DNA of 64,000 nucleotides from Tritrichomonas foetus. Lineage: Eukaryota; Parabasalia; Tritrichomonadida; Tritrichomonadidae. This document shows positions 1-9,848 of this stretch, one piece after another (the first letter of the stretch is position 1; each line of letters starts with the position of its first letter). The translations under genes were made by a program, and so were the position numbers. The notes beneath the pieces were generated by a model that made no database searches, had not been told where the DNA came from, and worked only from the letters and a program-made list of their open reading frames with translations. Location: NCBI GenBank assembly GCA_001839685.1, contig MLAK01000927.1, forward strand, positions 99,552-163,551. Direction: 5' to 3'.

Positions 1-442
1 TTGATGTTGGCGGTTTTTCTTTACTCAAATATCTTCCGTGATCTTCGAATTTAAATAATTCATCAATTTTTGATTGAGAAAGTCGTTCGATTTCGTATGT
101 TTTGGTAGTTTTTGGACAAAAATCGAAAAATGTGACAAGTGGTAAGACTAGATGCGGATTATATCGAGTTAATTGAATTAATTTTAATATTTCGAAATTT
201 AAGCTGGAGGCTTCACGAATGGATGATCGAGAAGGATGTTCTAAATTTATGACTAATGGCCAGATTAGAGGTAGAGTTTGATCAACCCAATCAATCGCAA
301 CATCGGTAAATAGACTCGGTGGGGTATTGTTTAAATTGATAATTGTGTCTTTTAGATGACGAAGTGTGCTTGGAATGTCGTCTGCCTGATAGATCTCACT
401 CTGAAAATCGGCTTCAGTGGGAAAGATCGAATCAGATACCAT
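1..442 (-). CDS. Hypothetical protein, 3' end cut off by the window
   Basis: An open minus-strand frame runs from an ATG at 442 down to base 1 with no stop, so about 147 N-terminal residues are visible and the rest lies outside the window. A TGA codon directly precedes the ATG in frame, which fixes the start. The peptide begins MVSDSIFPTEADFQSEIYQ and continues with amphipathic, Leu- and Pro-containing stretches that suggest helical repeats of HEAT or armadillo type, but no family is recognised. It is divergent from the coiled-coil gene at 857 and shares a 414-bp upstream region with it. The frame reads smoothly with no low-complexity runs, so I take it as a real gene of unknown function. Confidence 0.6.
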   Translation of the reverse strand, partial: MVSDSIFPTEADFQSEIYQADDIPSTLRHLKDTIINLNNTPPSLFTDVAIDWVDQTLPLIWPLVINLEHPSRSSIREASSLNFEILKLIQLTRYNPHLVLPLVTFFDFCPKTTKTYEIERLSQSKIDELFKFEDHGRYLSKEKPPTS

Positions 443-856
443 TCAAAGCCAAAATCTATAAATTCACCTGGAAAAGTATAATTTCACCTTCACTTTTTAG
501 ATTTGTTTTTATCGCCAAGATCTTCGTATGCAGAGAATTATCAATAAAAATTTATATCTAGTAACCTTATTGAATCGTAATAGAAGTTGGATATCTAATA
601 TAACAATTGGAAAAGTGAAAAAAGTTTGTGCAGAAAATTCGATAAATACAAAATTTCAAATAATGATGGTATTTAACTTGAACAATGAGTGTATCATAGA
701 GATTTGTATCAAAGTTGGGATAATGGTGTAGGTTATCGATAAAAATTATTTGAAAATAAATTGACCTTTAATTCACTTAGTTTGACTAACTTTGTTTCAG
801 AATGACATTTTGACCACAAGCCGATCATTGTGTTTTGAAATCTCGAAACACACGAG
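443..856. other. Divergent intergenic region
   Basis: This region separates two divergent genes and should hold both promoters. A TCATT initiator-like site lies about 30 bases before the ATG at 857. The short frames inside it (343-561 and 528-731 on the plus strand) are not protein-like. A string resembling a branch site plus 3' splice site occurs at 785-800, but a stop codon at 836-838 rules out an in-frame upstream exon. Confidence 0.5.
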
Positions 857-3800
857 ATGTTCAATCATGATGAAAATGAGAAAAATATTTCGGAAAATAC
901 TAACCTCGATCATTCAACCATTTCATCGATGCTACTTATTGCGAAAAATATAAACTCGAATCCGCCACAATTAATCGATTTTTGTGATGGCTCACAAGCC
1001 CTTCAAACGATTTGCACTCATTTCAATAAACTCGTCGAGCAAAACGGTTTGGTGAAATATGATAAGAAAAATAGAGAAGATTTAGATTTGATATTTCGGA
1101 CATTTGTTTCCGAAGTTGTTCGACTGGTAAAAGGAAAGGAAAAAATTAATGATTCACAAATGCATCTATCTGAGCTTTCATCTTCACATGACAAATATTT
1201 GGATACATTTGAAAAATTAGCAGACGCGAAATCATCAATCAAAAAATTGGAAGACCAAATCGATGATGAAGATTTGAATACCAAAACAGAATTAAAAATG
1301 AAAATTAAAAAATTAAATAATACAATTGATTCAATTATAAAAGATAGCGCCAAAAATAGCAGAAAAGCTGATCAAATTCAAAGAGAATGTGATAATTCCG
1401 TTTTTGAAATCCAGAAAAAATATGATCGATTATGCAATAAAGCCAGAGAAATAAATGATGAAAGAAAAGTATTAAAATATGCCAAAACTCGCTTGGAAAG
1501 TCAAATTAATTCCAATAAAGAAGAAATAGGTTCATTGAAATTGGAAATTCACGAATTGAAAACTAAGTTGGTGATAAAAACTGATGAAATCGAAGTTCTC
1601 AAAGCTCAAAACATTGAAAGTGAAATGCATGCTCAAAATCTTCTCACTGATAACCAAAAATTAGCGATTGTTGTAAATGATTATAAATCAAAATATGAGA
1701 AATCTAAATTAGCCATTAAGCAGCTCGATCCTCGTATAATAGCTGATATAGAAAACGATAAAAAGAACTTACAATCATCAGTAAAAATATTAACTGATAC
1801 TTTAGATAATACCTCAGAAGAGCTTATTCAGTCTATGAACCATTATAATAATTCAATCAATTTGGTTCATAAAATGGTGCAAATGATAAATTCAATGGAT
1901 GAAAAATTGAATATTCAAAAGTCAATGATTGATCGATTATCACAAGAAAAAATAAACTTAATGAAATCAAGAGACGATTTATTCCATGATTTTAACAAAA
2001 TTCAGGATAAAAATTCTATTATTGATCAGATTAAGCAAAACATGTTCCCTGAATTTAATGGTGATGACAAAGAAATCCCAAGTTTATTAAATGAGATGAT
2101 AAATAATCAAAATAATTTAATGAAAAATCAAAATAAGAGACTTTTTACAATGATTGAGAATCTAACTAAATTTTTAGTGAATTTAATTTCATCAAATCAG
2201 ATTGATTACTTATTATTAAGACAAAATGATGATGATTCGAACCTGAATGATGATAACAACTTCAAAGATCAAATTTTATTGGAAGCTGCAAGAATTCGTC
2301 AATATATGAGTCAAAATAGTTTAGATCTTGAAAATGATGATCAAATTTTAGACTTATCCAAAATTTGTAAAGATAGAGAATTATTTAATGTTCTTTCTTC
2401 ACAAATTGTTGTTAATCGAATTATTCAAAAGCATAGTGAATCTTTAGAACTGCATGATTCGAAACAAGCTGTAATAATGAATGAAATATCGCAAGTTTTA
2501 GAATATCAAGGAGATTATGAAAGACTTCCTGAATATATTCAAAATATTAAAAGCATCATTGACAATATTATAGAAGAAACTAAAGCGAAGAATATTCATC
2601 ATTTAAAGAAAACTATGATTTATAAAATGAATATTCTTAATGATTTTGATTCAAATCTCCGAGAATTATTAAATTATGAAGAAGATTTGATCCATCTTCC
2701 TCATTTTGTATGCGAATATATCAAAGACATTGAAAAAAGAACCTATGAAGAACGTCATCATATTCAATATTCTTACCAAAGCCAAATTAAACAACTTCAG
2801 ACTCAATTTAATGAAGAGAAGGTGAAAGCAATTAATTATATTAAATCTTTAGAAGCTGAAAATAAACAATTCAAAGAAAAGCTTAATCTAATATCGAAAG
2901 AAAAAATTGAACTTGAAAAAGAATTTAATAACATGAAAGAAAAAGCTTTACATTCTGTGAAAACTGAGCAAATTAATCACGATGAATCTCATAATAAATT
3001 AAATGAGTTACTAAATTGTTATAATGATCTTCAAAACGATGCCAATCGTTTGCGTAGTGAGAATAAAGAATTAATTAATAAATTAGATGAAACCCAAAAA
3101 TTATCTGATGTTAGAATTAACGAAATGATAAATCAAATGAATGAACAGCATAAACAAGAGCTTGATGCAATAAAAGAATCAAAAGCTTCACAAGAAGAGA
3201 AACTAAATGATGATTCTAAAAAATTAAAAGATAAATACAAGAAATTAAAAGTTAATTTTAAGCAAGTCATGTCAACATATGTTGATGCTTTTAATAAACA
3301 GAAAAACATGATTACGACATTGAAACTTAAAAATGATGAATTATCTAAGAATTCAATCACTAATCTAAATGAAAAAAATACTGATAATCATTTTCAAATT
3401 GAAAATTTAAAATTACAAGCAACAAATAAATCATTATCATCTGAAAAGCAAAGCCTTCTTACGAAAATCACTCAACTTAACGAAAAAATCAATCAAATTC
3501 AACAAGCTCGAGATATATATTGGGAATCCCAAATTGCTGTGAAAGAAAATGAATTCAAAAAGCGAATTTTTGTGAGTGAGCAAGCATTAAATGACTTCAC
3601 TCATAACATTATTACTCAAATTTCTACTTATATTCCTAAACCCATTGAAATATCTCAACAGTTTGCTCAAAAAGGAATTGCTACATTAATGACTAAAATC
3701 GAAAATAATGAAAACTTAATCTCAGAAATGCAGAGAGAACTTTTGAAAATTCATAAATCCGATGCTTATTTGGAGGAAAGATACAATGCGTGGGAAAAAT

Positions 3801-4096
3801 GGGGAAGATTTACTTATGAAAGCATTATTGGATCCAAAGCACAGAAAAATTCACAAGATTTAAGATATGCACTTGGTGAAATCATGCTATCAACAATTAA
3901 TCAAAGAAATATATTCAATAAACTGGAAAGTCTTAGAATTCAAAAGAAAATTATGTTGAAAAATGATATTTTTGAACGAATTGATCAAGATATTTCATTA
4001 AGTAGTATTATTATTCTAATTCTCGCTGTAAAGAAAATGACGCCATTAAAATCTTTTTCGCTTCCATTAATTAAAAGTGAAAATACACAAAAATAA
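857..4096 (+). CDS. Long coiled-coil protein, 1079 aa
   Basis: The first about 95 residues look globular. From about residue 100 to 1000 the protein is dominated by Lys/Glu/Asn/Gln-rich heptad-type sequence, interrupted near residues 400-650 by less regular helical segments. The C-terminal about 130 residues are globular again, with an aromatic patch (AWEKWGRFTYESIIGSKAQ) and a hydrophobic stretch (SSIIILILAV). This is the usual build of trichomonad cytoskeletal or centrosomal scaffold proteins, but no named family can be assigned. An in-frame TGA at 836-838 makes the ATG at 857 the first possible start. It is transcribed away from the truncated gene at 1-442. Confidence 0.85.
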   Translation: MFNHDENEKNISENTNLDHSTISSMLLIAKNINSNPPQLIDFCDGSQALQTICTHFNKLVEQNGLVKYDKKNREDLDLIFRTFVSEVVRLVKGKEKINDSQMHLSELSSSHDKYLDTFEKLADAKSSIKKLEDQIDDEDLNTKTELKMKIKKLNNTIDSIIKDSAKNSRKADQIQRECDNSVFEIQKKYDRLCNKAREINDERKVLKYAKTRLESQINSNKEEIGSLKLEIHELKTKLVIKTDEIEVLKAQNIESEMHAQNLLTDNQKLAIVVNDYKSKYEKSKLAIKQLDPRIIADIENDKKNLQSSVKILTDTLDNTSEELIQSMNHYNNSINLVHKMVQMINSMDEKLNIQKSMIDRLSQEKINLMKSRDDLFHDFNKIQDKNSIIDQIKQNMFPEFNGDDKEIPSLLNEMINNQNNLMKNQNKRLFTMIENLTKFLVNLISSNQIDYLLLRQNDDDSNLNDDNNFKDQILLEAARIRQYMSQNSLDLENDDQILDLSKICKDRELFNVLSSQIVVNRIIQKHSESLELHDSKQAVIMNEISQVLEYQGDYERLPEYIQNIKSIIDNIIEETKAKNIHHLKKTMIYKMNILNDFDSNLRELLNYEEDLIHLPHFVCEYIKDIEKRTYEERHHIQYSYQSQIKQLQTQFNEEKVKAINYIKSLEAENKQFKEKLNLISKEKIELEKEFNNMKEKALHSVKTEQINHDESHNKLNELLNCYNDLQNDANRLRSENKELINKLDETQKLSDVRINEMINQMNEQHKQELDAIKESKASQEEKLNDDSKKLKDKYKKLKVNFKQVMSTYVDAFNKQKNMITTLKLKNDELSKNSITNLNEKNTDNHFQIENLKLQATNKSLSSEKQSLLTKITQLNEKINQIQQARDIYWESQIAVKENEFKKRIFVSEQALNDFTHNIITQISTYIPKPIEISQQFAQKGIATLMTKIENNENLISEMQRELLKIHKSDAYLEERYNAWEKWGRFTYESIIGSKAQKNSQDLRYALGEIMLSTINQRNIFNKLESLRIQKKIMLKNDIFERIDQDISLSSIIILILAVKKMTPLKSFSLPLIKSENTQK

Positions 4097-4569
4097 ATAT
4101 ATCGATTTGTTTTGAATTGAAATTTATTTCAGGAGACATACTTTTTGATTTGTTTTATTAAATATTAGGTATATTAATCGAGAATTCTTTTTTTTTTTTT
4201 TTTACTTTCTTTTCTTTTCTTATATTATCTTTGTTTCTCAGATGTGAATTCTTGTTGATAAAAATAAATATGTATCAAATGATGTGAGGTTTTCAAAATT
4301 TATTATGTTATATTTGTGTAAAGAAGCAATAAAATGAAAATTTATAACACATAGATTTTTAGATACTTTTCTAAAGATGTAGTGAAACGAGGTAATATGG
4401 TTACATTATTATGTTTTCCGGAAAAACTTCAAATTAGATATTTCAATAATAGAGTGGAATAAATGAATAGCATTCCGAAATTCTTTGAATTAAAAAACCT
4501 ATAAGGTAAATAAATGCAGCTAATCGTCTGCTGTTTTTTTTAAAAAAAAAAAATAGAAATAGAAAAATG

Positions 4570-5125
4570 ACATTACATTCGTTTAATGGATTAATCCATT
4601 CAACTATAAGTTGGACATCAGACAAAGGAAATTTGATTCTTCAGTGTAATTCCCAATTGAAACAATTTATGAATTTTTCTTTGGAAAAGGAAGAAGCATT
4701 ATTTACAAAGAGATTAAATGGGCAATAAATCGGGGTCAGTAAACCAACACCAAACAATAGATATATAAAAACGTTAATGCTAGTGATTTCTTGATACACT
4801 TTTAGTCAACTATTAATGATGTTCTTCCACAAACCATGAAGATATTGAATGAATTCTTCTTGGCAATTTTCATTTGCTGGAATAAATTAAGTGAATACCC
4901 TTACTATAATATTATCCAAACTAAATTATATTGAAATTCAAGTTCTATAATTTTTATTAGTGCATGAACAAGTATGGTACAATTTTTATCTGGAAGATAA
5001 CATAGTATTTCCTCTAATAAATAGTATCCACAATGGTCAATTAGATCACAAATATTTTCATATGATTCACATAAAATAGATTGTGCAATCAATTTTGCTG
5101 TTTCAAATTTGGCTTTAATATTCAT
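4570..5125 (-). pseudogene. Decayed armadillo-repeat (importin-alpha-like?) gene fragment
   Basis: On the minus strand, 5125 to about 4930 reads as about 65 residues with armadillo character: Ala/Leu/Ile helices and a 'DLIDHCGYYLLEEILCYLP' stretch like the turn between armadillo helices 2 and 3. The frame then shifts and continues to about 4570 with further protein-like sequence (PANENCQEEFIQYLHGLWK, then NNASSFSKEKFINCFNWEL and SDVQLIVEWINPLNEC) broken by at least three stops. Extended peptide-like stretches joined by one frameshift and a few stops are what a decayed gene looks like. The assignment to the importin/armadillo class is by pattern only. Confidence 0.45.
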
Positions 5126-5430
5126 TATTTCGAATTTGGGAATTAAAATATATCAGTTTCATAAAATATTGAACTTTGATAATGAATTGTAGAAAGAATA
5201 AATTCGCAAATAAATTGATAATATACATTATTGTTAATAAATGATTAGAAACCATATGATTGGAATTTGCATTCTTGAATGGTATCCACCCTTTTATGAT
5301 ATGATATAGATTTAATTAAAATCACCTAGTTTTAAACATTATTTTCATTTAACTGGATCTCCTAGTATTGGAAAATTCAATTTTATCTCTATAAACATTT
5401 TCCAATTAACAGAAATACTTTGATTCCAAT

Positions 5431-5645
5431 GCCACTACCACAAAGAAACGCAGATTACAAAACAGGCCAAACAGACATTCAACAATCAATCAAAGATATT
5501 TAAGAACATAGCTTATCCGATCATCGATTTCTTTTTCAAATATATGACATTCAAATCAAACAGACTTCATGAAATAAAAAACAAATTGAATCTCGATAAA
5601 ACAGCCCAGTTGAGACAAAACAAGTAAAATTATTGAAATTAACTT
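5431..5645 (+). pseudogene. Decayed N-terminal gene remnant with in-frame stops
   Basis: Starting at an ATG near 5431 the plus strand reads MPLPQRNADYKTGQTDIQQ, a stop, then EHSLSDHRFLFQIYDIQIKQ, a stop, a short piece, a stop, and NSPVETKQVKLLKLT. All these pieces are in one frame. The composition is like the basic, Gln-rich N-terminus of importin-like armadillo proteins. It may belong with the remnant at 4570-5125, but that one lies on the opposite strand, so an inversion or an independent copy would be needed. Not expressed as an intact protein. Confidence 0.4.
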
Positions 5646-6003
5646 GACATATTTGAACTATGATGTTTGAAATTATGTTTTTAGCAAAGATTCTTTTGTT
5701 CATCTCCATCTTTGATGAAAGCATTAACTAATAGATTAATAAACTATTTTCTTTTTTAATTTGTATTTTTTGGTAGGTTTATTAACTATATGAAAAGCCA
5801 TTGGGCAGAAGGCTGGTTTAATGTTTTGGAGTACACTGTGAAATAAATTCGATGAATGTAGCATTGAAAAAGTTTGTGATTATATAAACTATTCAAAGTA
5901 ATTCATAGTGAATTAATTCACCTATATTTCCCGTTTACAAAGTTCTCAAAATTCAATAGATGCACCGTTACTTGCAATTCATCAAAAACTCCATCACCAA
6001 AAA

Positions 6004-6396
6004 ATGGATTCGGGAATCCAAAAAGTGATATTTGATCAGGAGAACAACTATCAATTGAAAGTGATTGAACCAGAGCAATTCAAAGAAACTCTCAAGCTTA
6101 AAAATGGTTGCGATCAATTTTCAGGTGAAGTTAGCGAATTCATGAAAGCCGTCAAAGAGTTCCTTACTTTCATGGAGACGCAAAGCCGGCGAGTCGAGGA
6201 CCAGAAACTTCGTTCGATCGCACTCAGAAATCGAGTAAACGACGAAATCGAGGCACGAAAACAGAAACAAATGGACCTCCAAAACGAGATTGAGGCTCGT
6301 CAGAAGGTCCTCGAAAAGCTCACATCAGAAATTCGCTCGTTTGAAGAGTATGATCGCCAACTTGCTGATAATGCGGAAAAGCTATCAATGATTTGA
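6004..6396 (+). CDS. IFT20: Intraflagellar transport protein IFT20
   Basis: 130 residues, against about 132 in animal IFT20. The order of segments matches the family: an FDQ-type start, then the 'VIEPEQFKETLKLKNGCDQF' stretch equivalent to the animal LDPE...ELKEECKDF block, and 'RVEDQKLRSIALRNRV' equivalent to the animal ENEKMKAIGARNLL block, ending in a single coiled coil. IFT20 is an IFT-B subunit that in animals also acts at the Golgi in sorting cargo to the cilium. The protein fits a flagellate. The coding sequence is GC-richer than its surroundings. The start is preceded by CATCACCAAAAA, an imperfect initiator-like string. The assignment rests on alignment from memory and is strong for this length. 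Confidence 0.8.
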   Translation: MDSGIQKVIFDQENNYQLKVIEPEQFKETLKLKNGCDQFSGEVSEFMKAVKEFLTFMETQSRRVEDQKLRSIALRNRVNDEIEARKQKQMDLQNEIEARQKVLEKLTSEIRSFEEYDRQLADNAEKLSMI

Positions 6397-6809
6397 AAAA
6401 ATTGAGTATTTTTAGAGAGTGGCAACTTCTTGTCATTTTGTAATAGTCACTTTTCGGCAATTTCCAATAAGGATAATATCAACTCTATAATTGAGAATTT
6501 AAATATATAAATATTATTAAAATATGATACTTTCTATAAAATCTCTACTCACTAGTGATTCTTTCCACAATAATTTCATTTTCAATTATCGTTCACGATA
6601 AAAATTCATGAAATATATCATATTTATTCTTTGATGTTCAAGTCATGGTTCGATTTCATGGCATGCCAAAAGATAATTGTGACCCACAATGAAAAATGTG
6701 TATTATTCAAACTAAATGTCACTAGGTATTTTTATTCAAAATATTGAGTGTTTTTGGTAAATAATTTGAGAAAATATTCAATTTTTTCTAATTTCACCTT
6801 ATCATCTTG
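6397..6809. other. Intergenic, nothing seen
   Basis: About 410 AT-rich bases between two plus-strand genes. No frame, RNA gene or clear repeat is visible. The last 30 bases contain TCACC and TCATC strings that could serve as start sites for the next gene. Confidence 0.5.
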
Positions 6810-8486
6810 ATGAAACTCTTTATTCAGCAAATTCATCAAGATCCCATAGAAATCGATATCTCTCCCGATGCTTCCCTCGAACAATTACGTGAGCTTTTAG
6901 TTTCGCAGCATTCTTATCCATCAGATCGAGAAATCAAATTTATTTATGACGGAACAATTTTAAAACGGTCAACAATTATATCAGAGATTCCAGAAAATGG
7001 AAGAATTGTTGCTTATTTCAAAAAGTCAGCAAAAGAAAGACAGAAGCCAGCGAATAACAAAAATTCTGATATTAATCAGCCTACCCTGCAAAAAAACAAT
7101 ACAATTCAATCAGAAAATTTACCTATTCAAAATGATTCAACCCCCAAAGAATTAACCCAACCAATCGAATCCAACAAAAGTGAAGAAAATATTCATAAAA
7201 ATGGAGAAAATATTCATAAAAATGGAGAAAATATTCATAAAAGTGAAGAAAATATTCATAAAAATGAAGAAAATATTCATAAAAGTGAAGAAAATACTCA
7301 TAAAAGTGAAGTAAATATTCATAAAAATGAAGAAAATATTCATAAATCGGAAAATTCTCAAACAAATCAAAATGATAAAAAGAAGAAAAAGAAGAAGAAG
7401 AAGAAAGTAAGAAAAGTGAACAAAGTAAAATCTGAACAAACAGAAAAAACAGAAAATCTTCAAGAAGAAAATTTGGAATCACACAAACCAAAAAAGGTCA
7501 AAAAACGTTCACATTCTCGTCGAAATAAAAGAAAAAAATCAATTAGAGAATCCCCTATTAACACTGATCATCAAAGAAAAAATAACAAAAATTTGCGTAA
7601 TATTCAAAGTTTAAAATTAGTCAATCTCCGAAACTTAAAAATTTTACAAAATTTACAGTATTTTCAAAATATACATAACTTTCAAACCATACTCAGTCTA
7701 GAGAAATTACTAAATCAAAAAAAATTAAAAAATACGCATAATTGTAACAATATACAAAACACTCAAAATATTCGTAGTCTACAGAGCACACAAAATATTC
7801 CACACATGCAAACACTCTGGAAATATCATCCAACGCAAAATACCATGAATTTCCAAGATCTCAGAAAATTTCATGCCATACCAAGTTTATATAATTTTAA
7901 TTTTTTACAACAACATACTGCCTATCGTAAAAATAATGCTCGTGCTTTTTTAGAATTATTCAAAAATAATCCACAAAATCTCGAAAATTTGAACCAAGGA
8001 AGTAATTTTTTTAGAAGAACGTTGCCTCCAATTGACGAAGCACTTGAAGAAAAATTAGAACTTCTCATTGCAGAATCGATTGAAAAAACACACCTTGAAC
8101 AAATTTATGATGAAAAAAATCGCTTTTATTGTTTTTTGAATGAAACTCGTCGAATTTCCGACTTAGTGGATCATAATCCTGGTTTAAAAATCGTATTAAA
8201 CCAATATTTCAGGAAGAATTATACAGCAGCTTCATCAAATCAAACTTTTGATGTTTCTTCTGCATTTGAGCTCGCCGGTTTTGTAACAACGGCCCCAACT
8301 GTTTTAAAGGATACCGATTCTGCAGAAATTGAACAATTGCCTGATTATTATCAAGACCAAATTTATCGATGGGTGAGGAAAGGATTTAAAAAGCGTGAGG
8401 TGTTACAAGCTTTTGTTCAAAGCGAATTTAATGAAAAAGAAGTCGAAAGAAATTTAATGATTTCAAAAGAAAAAACTAAGGAATAA
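6810..8486 (+). CDS. Ubiquitin-like/UBA-like protein with 7-residue repeats
   Basis: The ATG at 6810 follows a TTG that is not a credible start. Residues 1-72 look like a ubiquitin-like domain (MKLFIQQ..., PDASLEQLRELL, EIKFIYDGTIL). Residues 123-178 are eight copies of a 7-residue repeat of the type K(S/N)(E/G)ENIH, followed by a run of lysines and an Asn/Gln-rich stretch to about residue 370. The last about 40 residues (YRWVRKGFKKREVLQAFVQ...) resemble a UBA domain, and residues 430-470 contain a DHNPGLKIVLNQYF string like a STI1/XPC-binding segment. The order UBL...UBA suggests a divergent Rad23/ubiquilin-like proteasome shuttle. This is an inference from architecture; the low-complexity middle is not known in that family. 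Confidence 0.6.
   Translation: MKLFIQQIHQDPIEIDISPDASLEQLRELLVSQHSYPSDREIKFIYDGTILKRSTIISEIPENGRIVAYFKKSAKERQKPANNKNSDINQPTLQKNNTIQSENLPIQNDSTPKELTQPIESNKSEENIHKNGENIHKNGENIHKSEENIHKNEENIHKSEENTHKSEVNIHKNEENIHKSENSQTNQNDKKKKKKKKKKVRKVNKVKSEQTEKTENLQEENLESHKPKKVKKRSHSRRNKRKKSIRESPINTDHQRKNNKNLRNIQSLKLVNLRNLKILQNLQYFQNIHNFQTILSLEKLLNQKKLKNTHNCNNIQNTQNIRSLQSTQNIPHMQTLWKYHPTQNTMNFQDLRKFHAIPSLYNFNFLQQHTAYRKNNARAFLELFKNNPQNLENLNQGSNFFRRTLPPIDEALEEKLELLIAESIEKTHLEQIYDEKNRFYCFLNETRRISDLVDHNPGLKIVLNQYFRKNYTAASSNQTFDVSSAFELAGFVTTAPTVLKDTDSAEIEQLPDYYQDQIYRWVRKGFKKREVLQAFVQSEFNEKEVERNLMISKEKTKE
7176..7343 (+). repeat. 21-bp coding tandem repeat, 8 copies
   Basis: Eight in-frame 21-bp units encode variants of KSEENIH. 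Differences between units are mostly single-base changes (Ser/Asn, Glu/Gly, Ile/Thr), which suggests recent expansion by slippage. A ninth, truncated unit (KSEN) follows. Confidence 0.9.
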
Positions 8487-8703
8487 TTATCTTATTTTTT
8501 ATTTGGATTATCCTGATTTTTCTTTAGATTAAAATGTATAATTATGTATTTCATTGTAGCTGGTGGTAAAATTATAATTTATTTTCCAAAAATAAATTTG
8601 GAAAAATTGTAGAAATTAAAACTTGTTTATTATTAATCATTGATTATTATTTTCATATTGAAATGCAAATTTAAGAAAGATCATAATTCCAACTGATTTA
8701 ATT

Positions 8704-9837
8704 TCATGCATCTTCACTGGAATGATCATGTTCTCTAAGATTCATGAGAAAATCACATCTCGATACTTCATCTTTATTCTGAATAATTCTCCCTTTGTGA
8801 ACGATCCAACCGATTTCTGGTTTTATTTCAAATGTCATTGAATCCTGTTTTAGCCCAATAAACCCCGAGCGAAATTCGCATTCAATCGGTGATTTGTTTG
8901 CTGGATCTTCCCATGGTAAATATGATATTAAATTGAAAGGAACAGGAATCATTTCACTTGGTATTGAATCATACTGAGTGATATCTTGAATTGATCTTTT
9001 ATTACCTTCTGTGTCATATGGGAAGAATGAACAAATCCAACCATCAATGGATATTTCATCATATAAATAATCTTCTTCCTCTCCTACACAAATTCTGATC
9101 ATATCTTTCCAAAACTTTCTATGTATTGGACCTTTTCCTTCTTTAGTATAAATACATTCGTTGATTATTGGTATTAATTTTGAAGTCCACCATTCTAGAT
9201 CAAATTTTTCTATAAATTTAACTTTTTCTAAAATTTTTCTCCAGTCTTCAACTGAACCCTCTAAGTTAATATAGGGTAAACCACATCCACAAAATGAACA
9301 ATCATAAACAAAATAATTTTGCATTGCTGCCATAATGGTGAGTTGACTTGCTGCTTTTGATACTGGAGTTGTTGTTGTGAAATTTGATGTTAAATTTTCG
9401 ATCAGTTCACTTCCAGTAAATGAACTGATTTGATCAGCCAATTCATCAAAGATTTCCATCCAATCTTTTTCTGTAGCCTCTTCTGGAAACATATTTTTTT
9501 TAACCTTTAATGTTTCAACTCCATTAAACTTCACAAATTCATTTTTGAATTTTTCAGAATTTGCTGCAACATGATGAGTAAATCCTTGAATGATCAATAG
9601 CCAGATAATATCTGGAGTTATTGTGATTGGCCTATGCTCACAGAATGCAAAAACATATCCCTCCAACAGAGGATGTTCTCCTTTATATACCAAATCTTCT
9701 TTTACTGATGTGCTTAGTATTTCTATTTTTTGGTCGTGAGGAATGAATTGATTTTTTATTTCATTCCATGATGAAGTCTTCCAAAGGCCTGTCGGTGGTT
9801 TTTTATCATCCAAATGTATTTTTAAACAATGTGACAT
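8704..9837 (-). CDS. DUF4419 family protein
   Basis: 377 residues, about the usual length for the DUF4419 family. The family signature is visible around residues 70-110: a 'HRPITITPDIIWLLIIQGF' block followed by HHVAANSEKFKNEFV, matching the 'PDdvWl.I.qgfs.hvn.nae.lr..fV' pattern. Further conserved-looking pieces are GCGLPYINLEGSVEDWRKI and a closing EIGWIVHKG. The biochemical role of this family is unknown; members are scattered in fungi and protists. An initiator-like TCACT lies six bases before the ATG. The gene converges on the UBL-UBA gene, with 217 bases between the two stop codons. Confidence 0.75.
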   Translation of the reverse strand: MSHCLKIHLDDKKPPTGLWKTSSWNEIKNQFIPHDQKIEILSTSVKEDLVYKGEHPLLEGYVFAFCEHRPITITPDIIWLLIIQGFTHHVAANSEKFKNEFVKFNGVETLKVKKNMFPEEATEKDWMEIFDELADQISSFTGSELIENLTSNFTTTTPVSKAASQLTIMAAMQNYFVYDCSFCGCGLPYINLEGSVEDWRKILEKVKFIEKFDLEWWTSKLIPIINECIYTKEGKGPIHRKFWKDMIRICVGEEEDYLYDEISIDGWICSFFPYDTEGNKRSIQDITQYDSIPSEMIPVPFNLISYLPWEDPANKSPIECEFRSGFIGLKQDSMTFEIKPEIGWIVHKGRIIQNKDEVSRCDFLMNLREHDHSSEDA

Positions 9838-9843
9838 TTGATT

Positions 9844-9848
9844 AGTGA
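9844..9848 (-). promoter_or_regulatory. Initiator-like TCACT
   Basis: The motif TCACTA on the minus strand ends six bases before the ATG of the DUF4419 gene, matching the trichomonad initiator pattern TCA-Y-W and its usual distance. Confidence 0.45.

Larger units (their letters stand above)
4097..6003. other. Gene-poor region with decayed sequence
   Basis: Apart from the two pseudogene remnants, this 1.9-kb stretch is AT-rich and frame-poor. It contains a T homopolymer at about 4188-4202 and a T/A run at 4534-4551. Bases from 5650 to 6003 hold no supported feature other than the presumed IFT20 promoter. Confidence 0.6.

Noticed and set aside
781..800. ACTAAC followed by a pyrimidine-rich stretch and CAG, resembling a trichomonad 3' splice site
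   Set aside because: No matching 5' GTATGT site with an open upstream exon was found, and an in-frame TGA at 836-838 lies before the ATG at 857.
7123..7491. Minus-strand frames opposite the 21-bp repeats of the UBL-UBA gene
   Set aside because: They are antisense translations of the repeat (FYEYFLH units) with no independent support.
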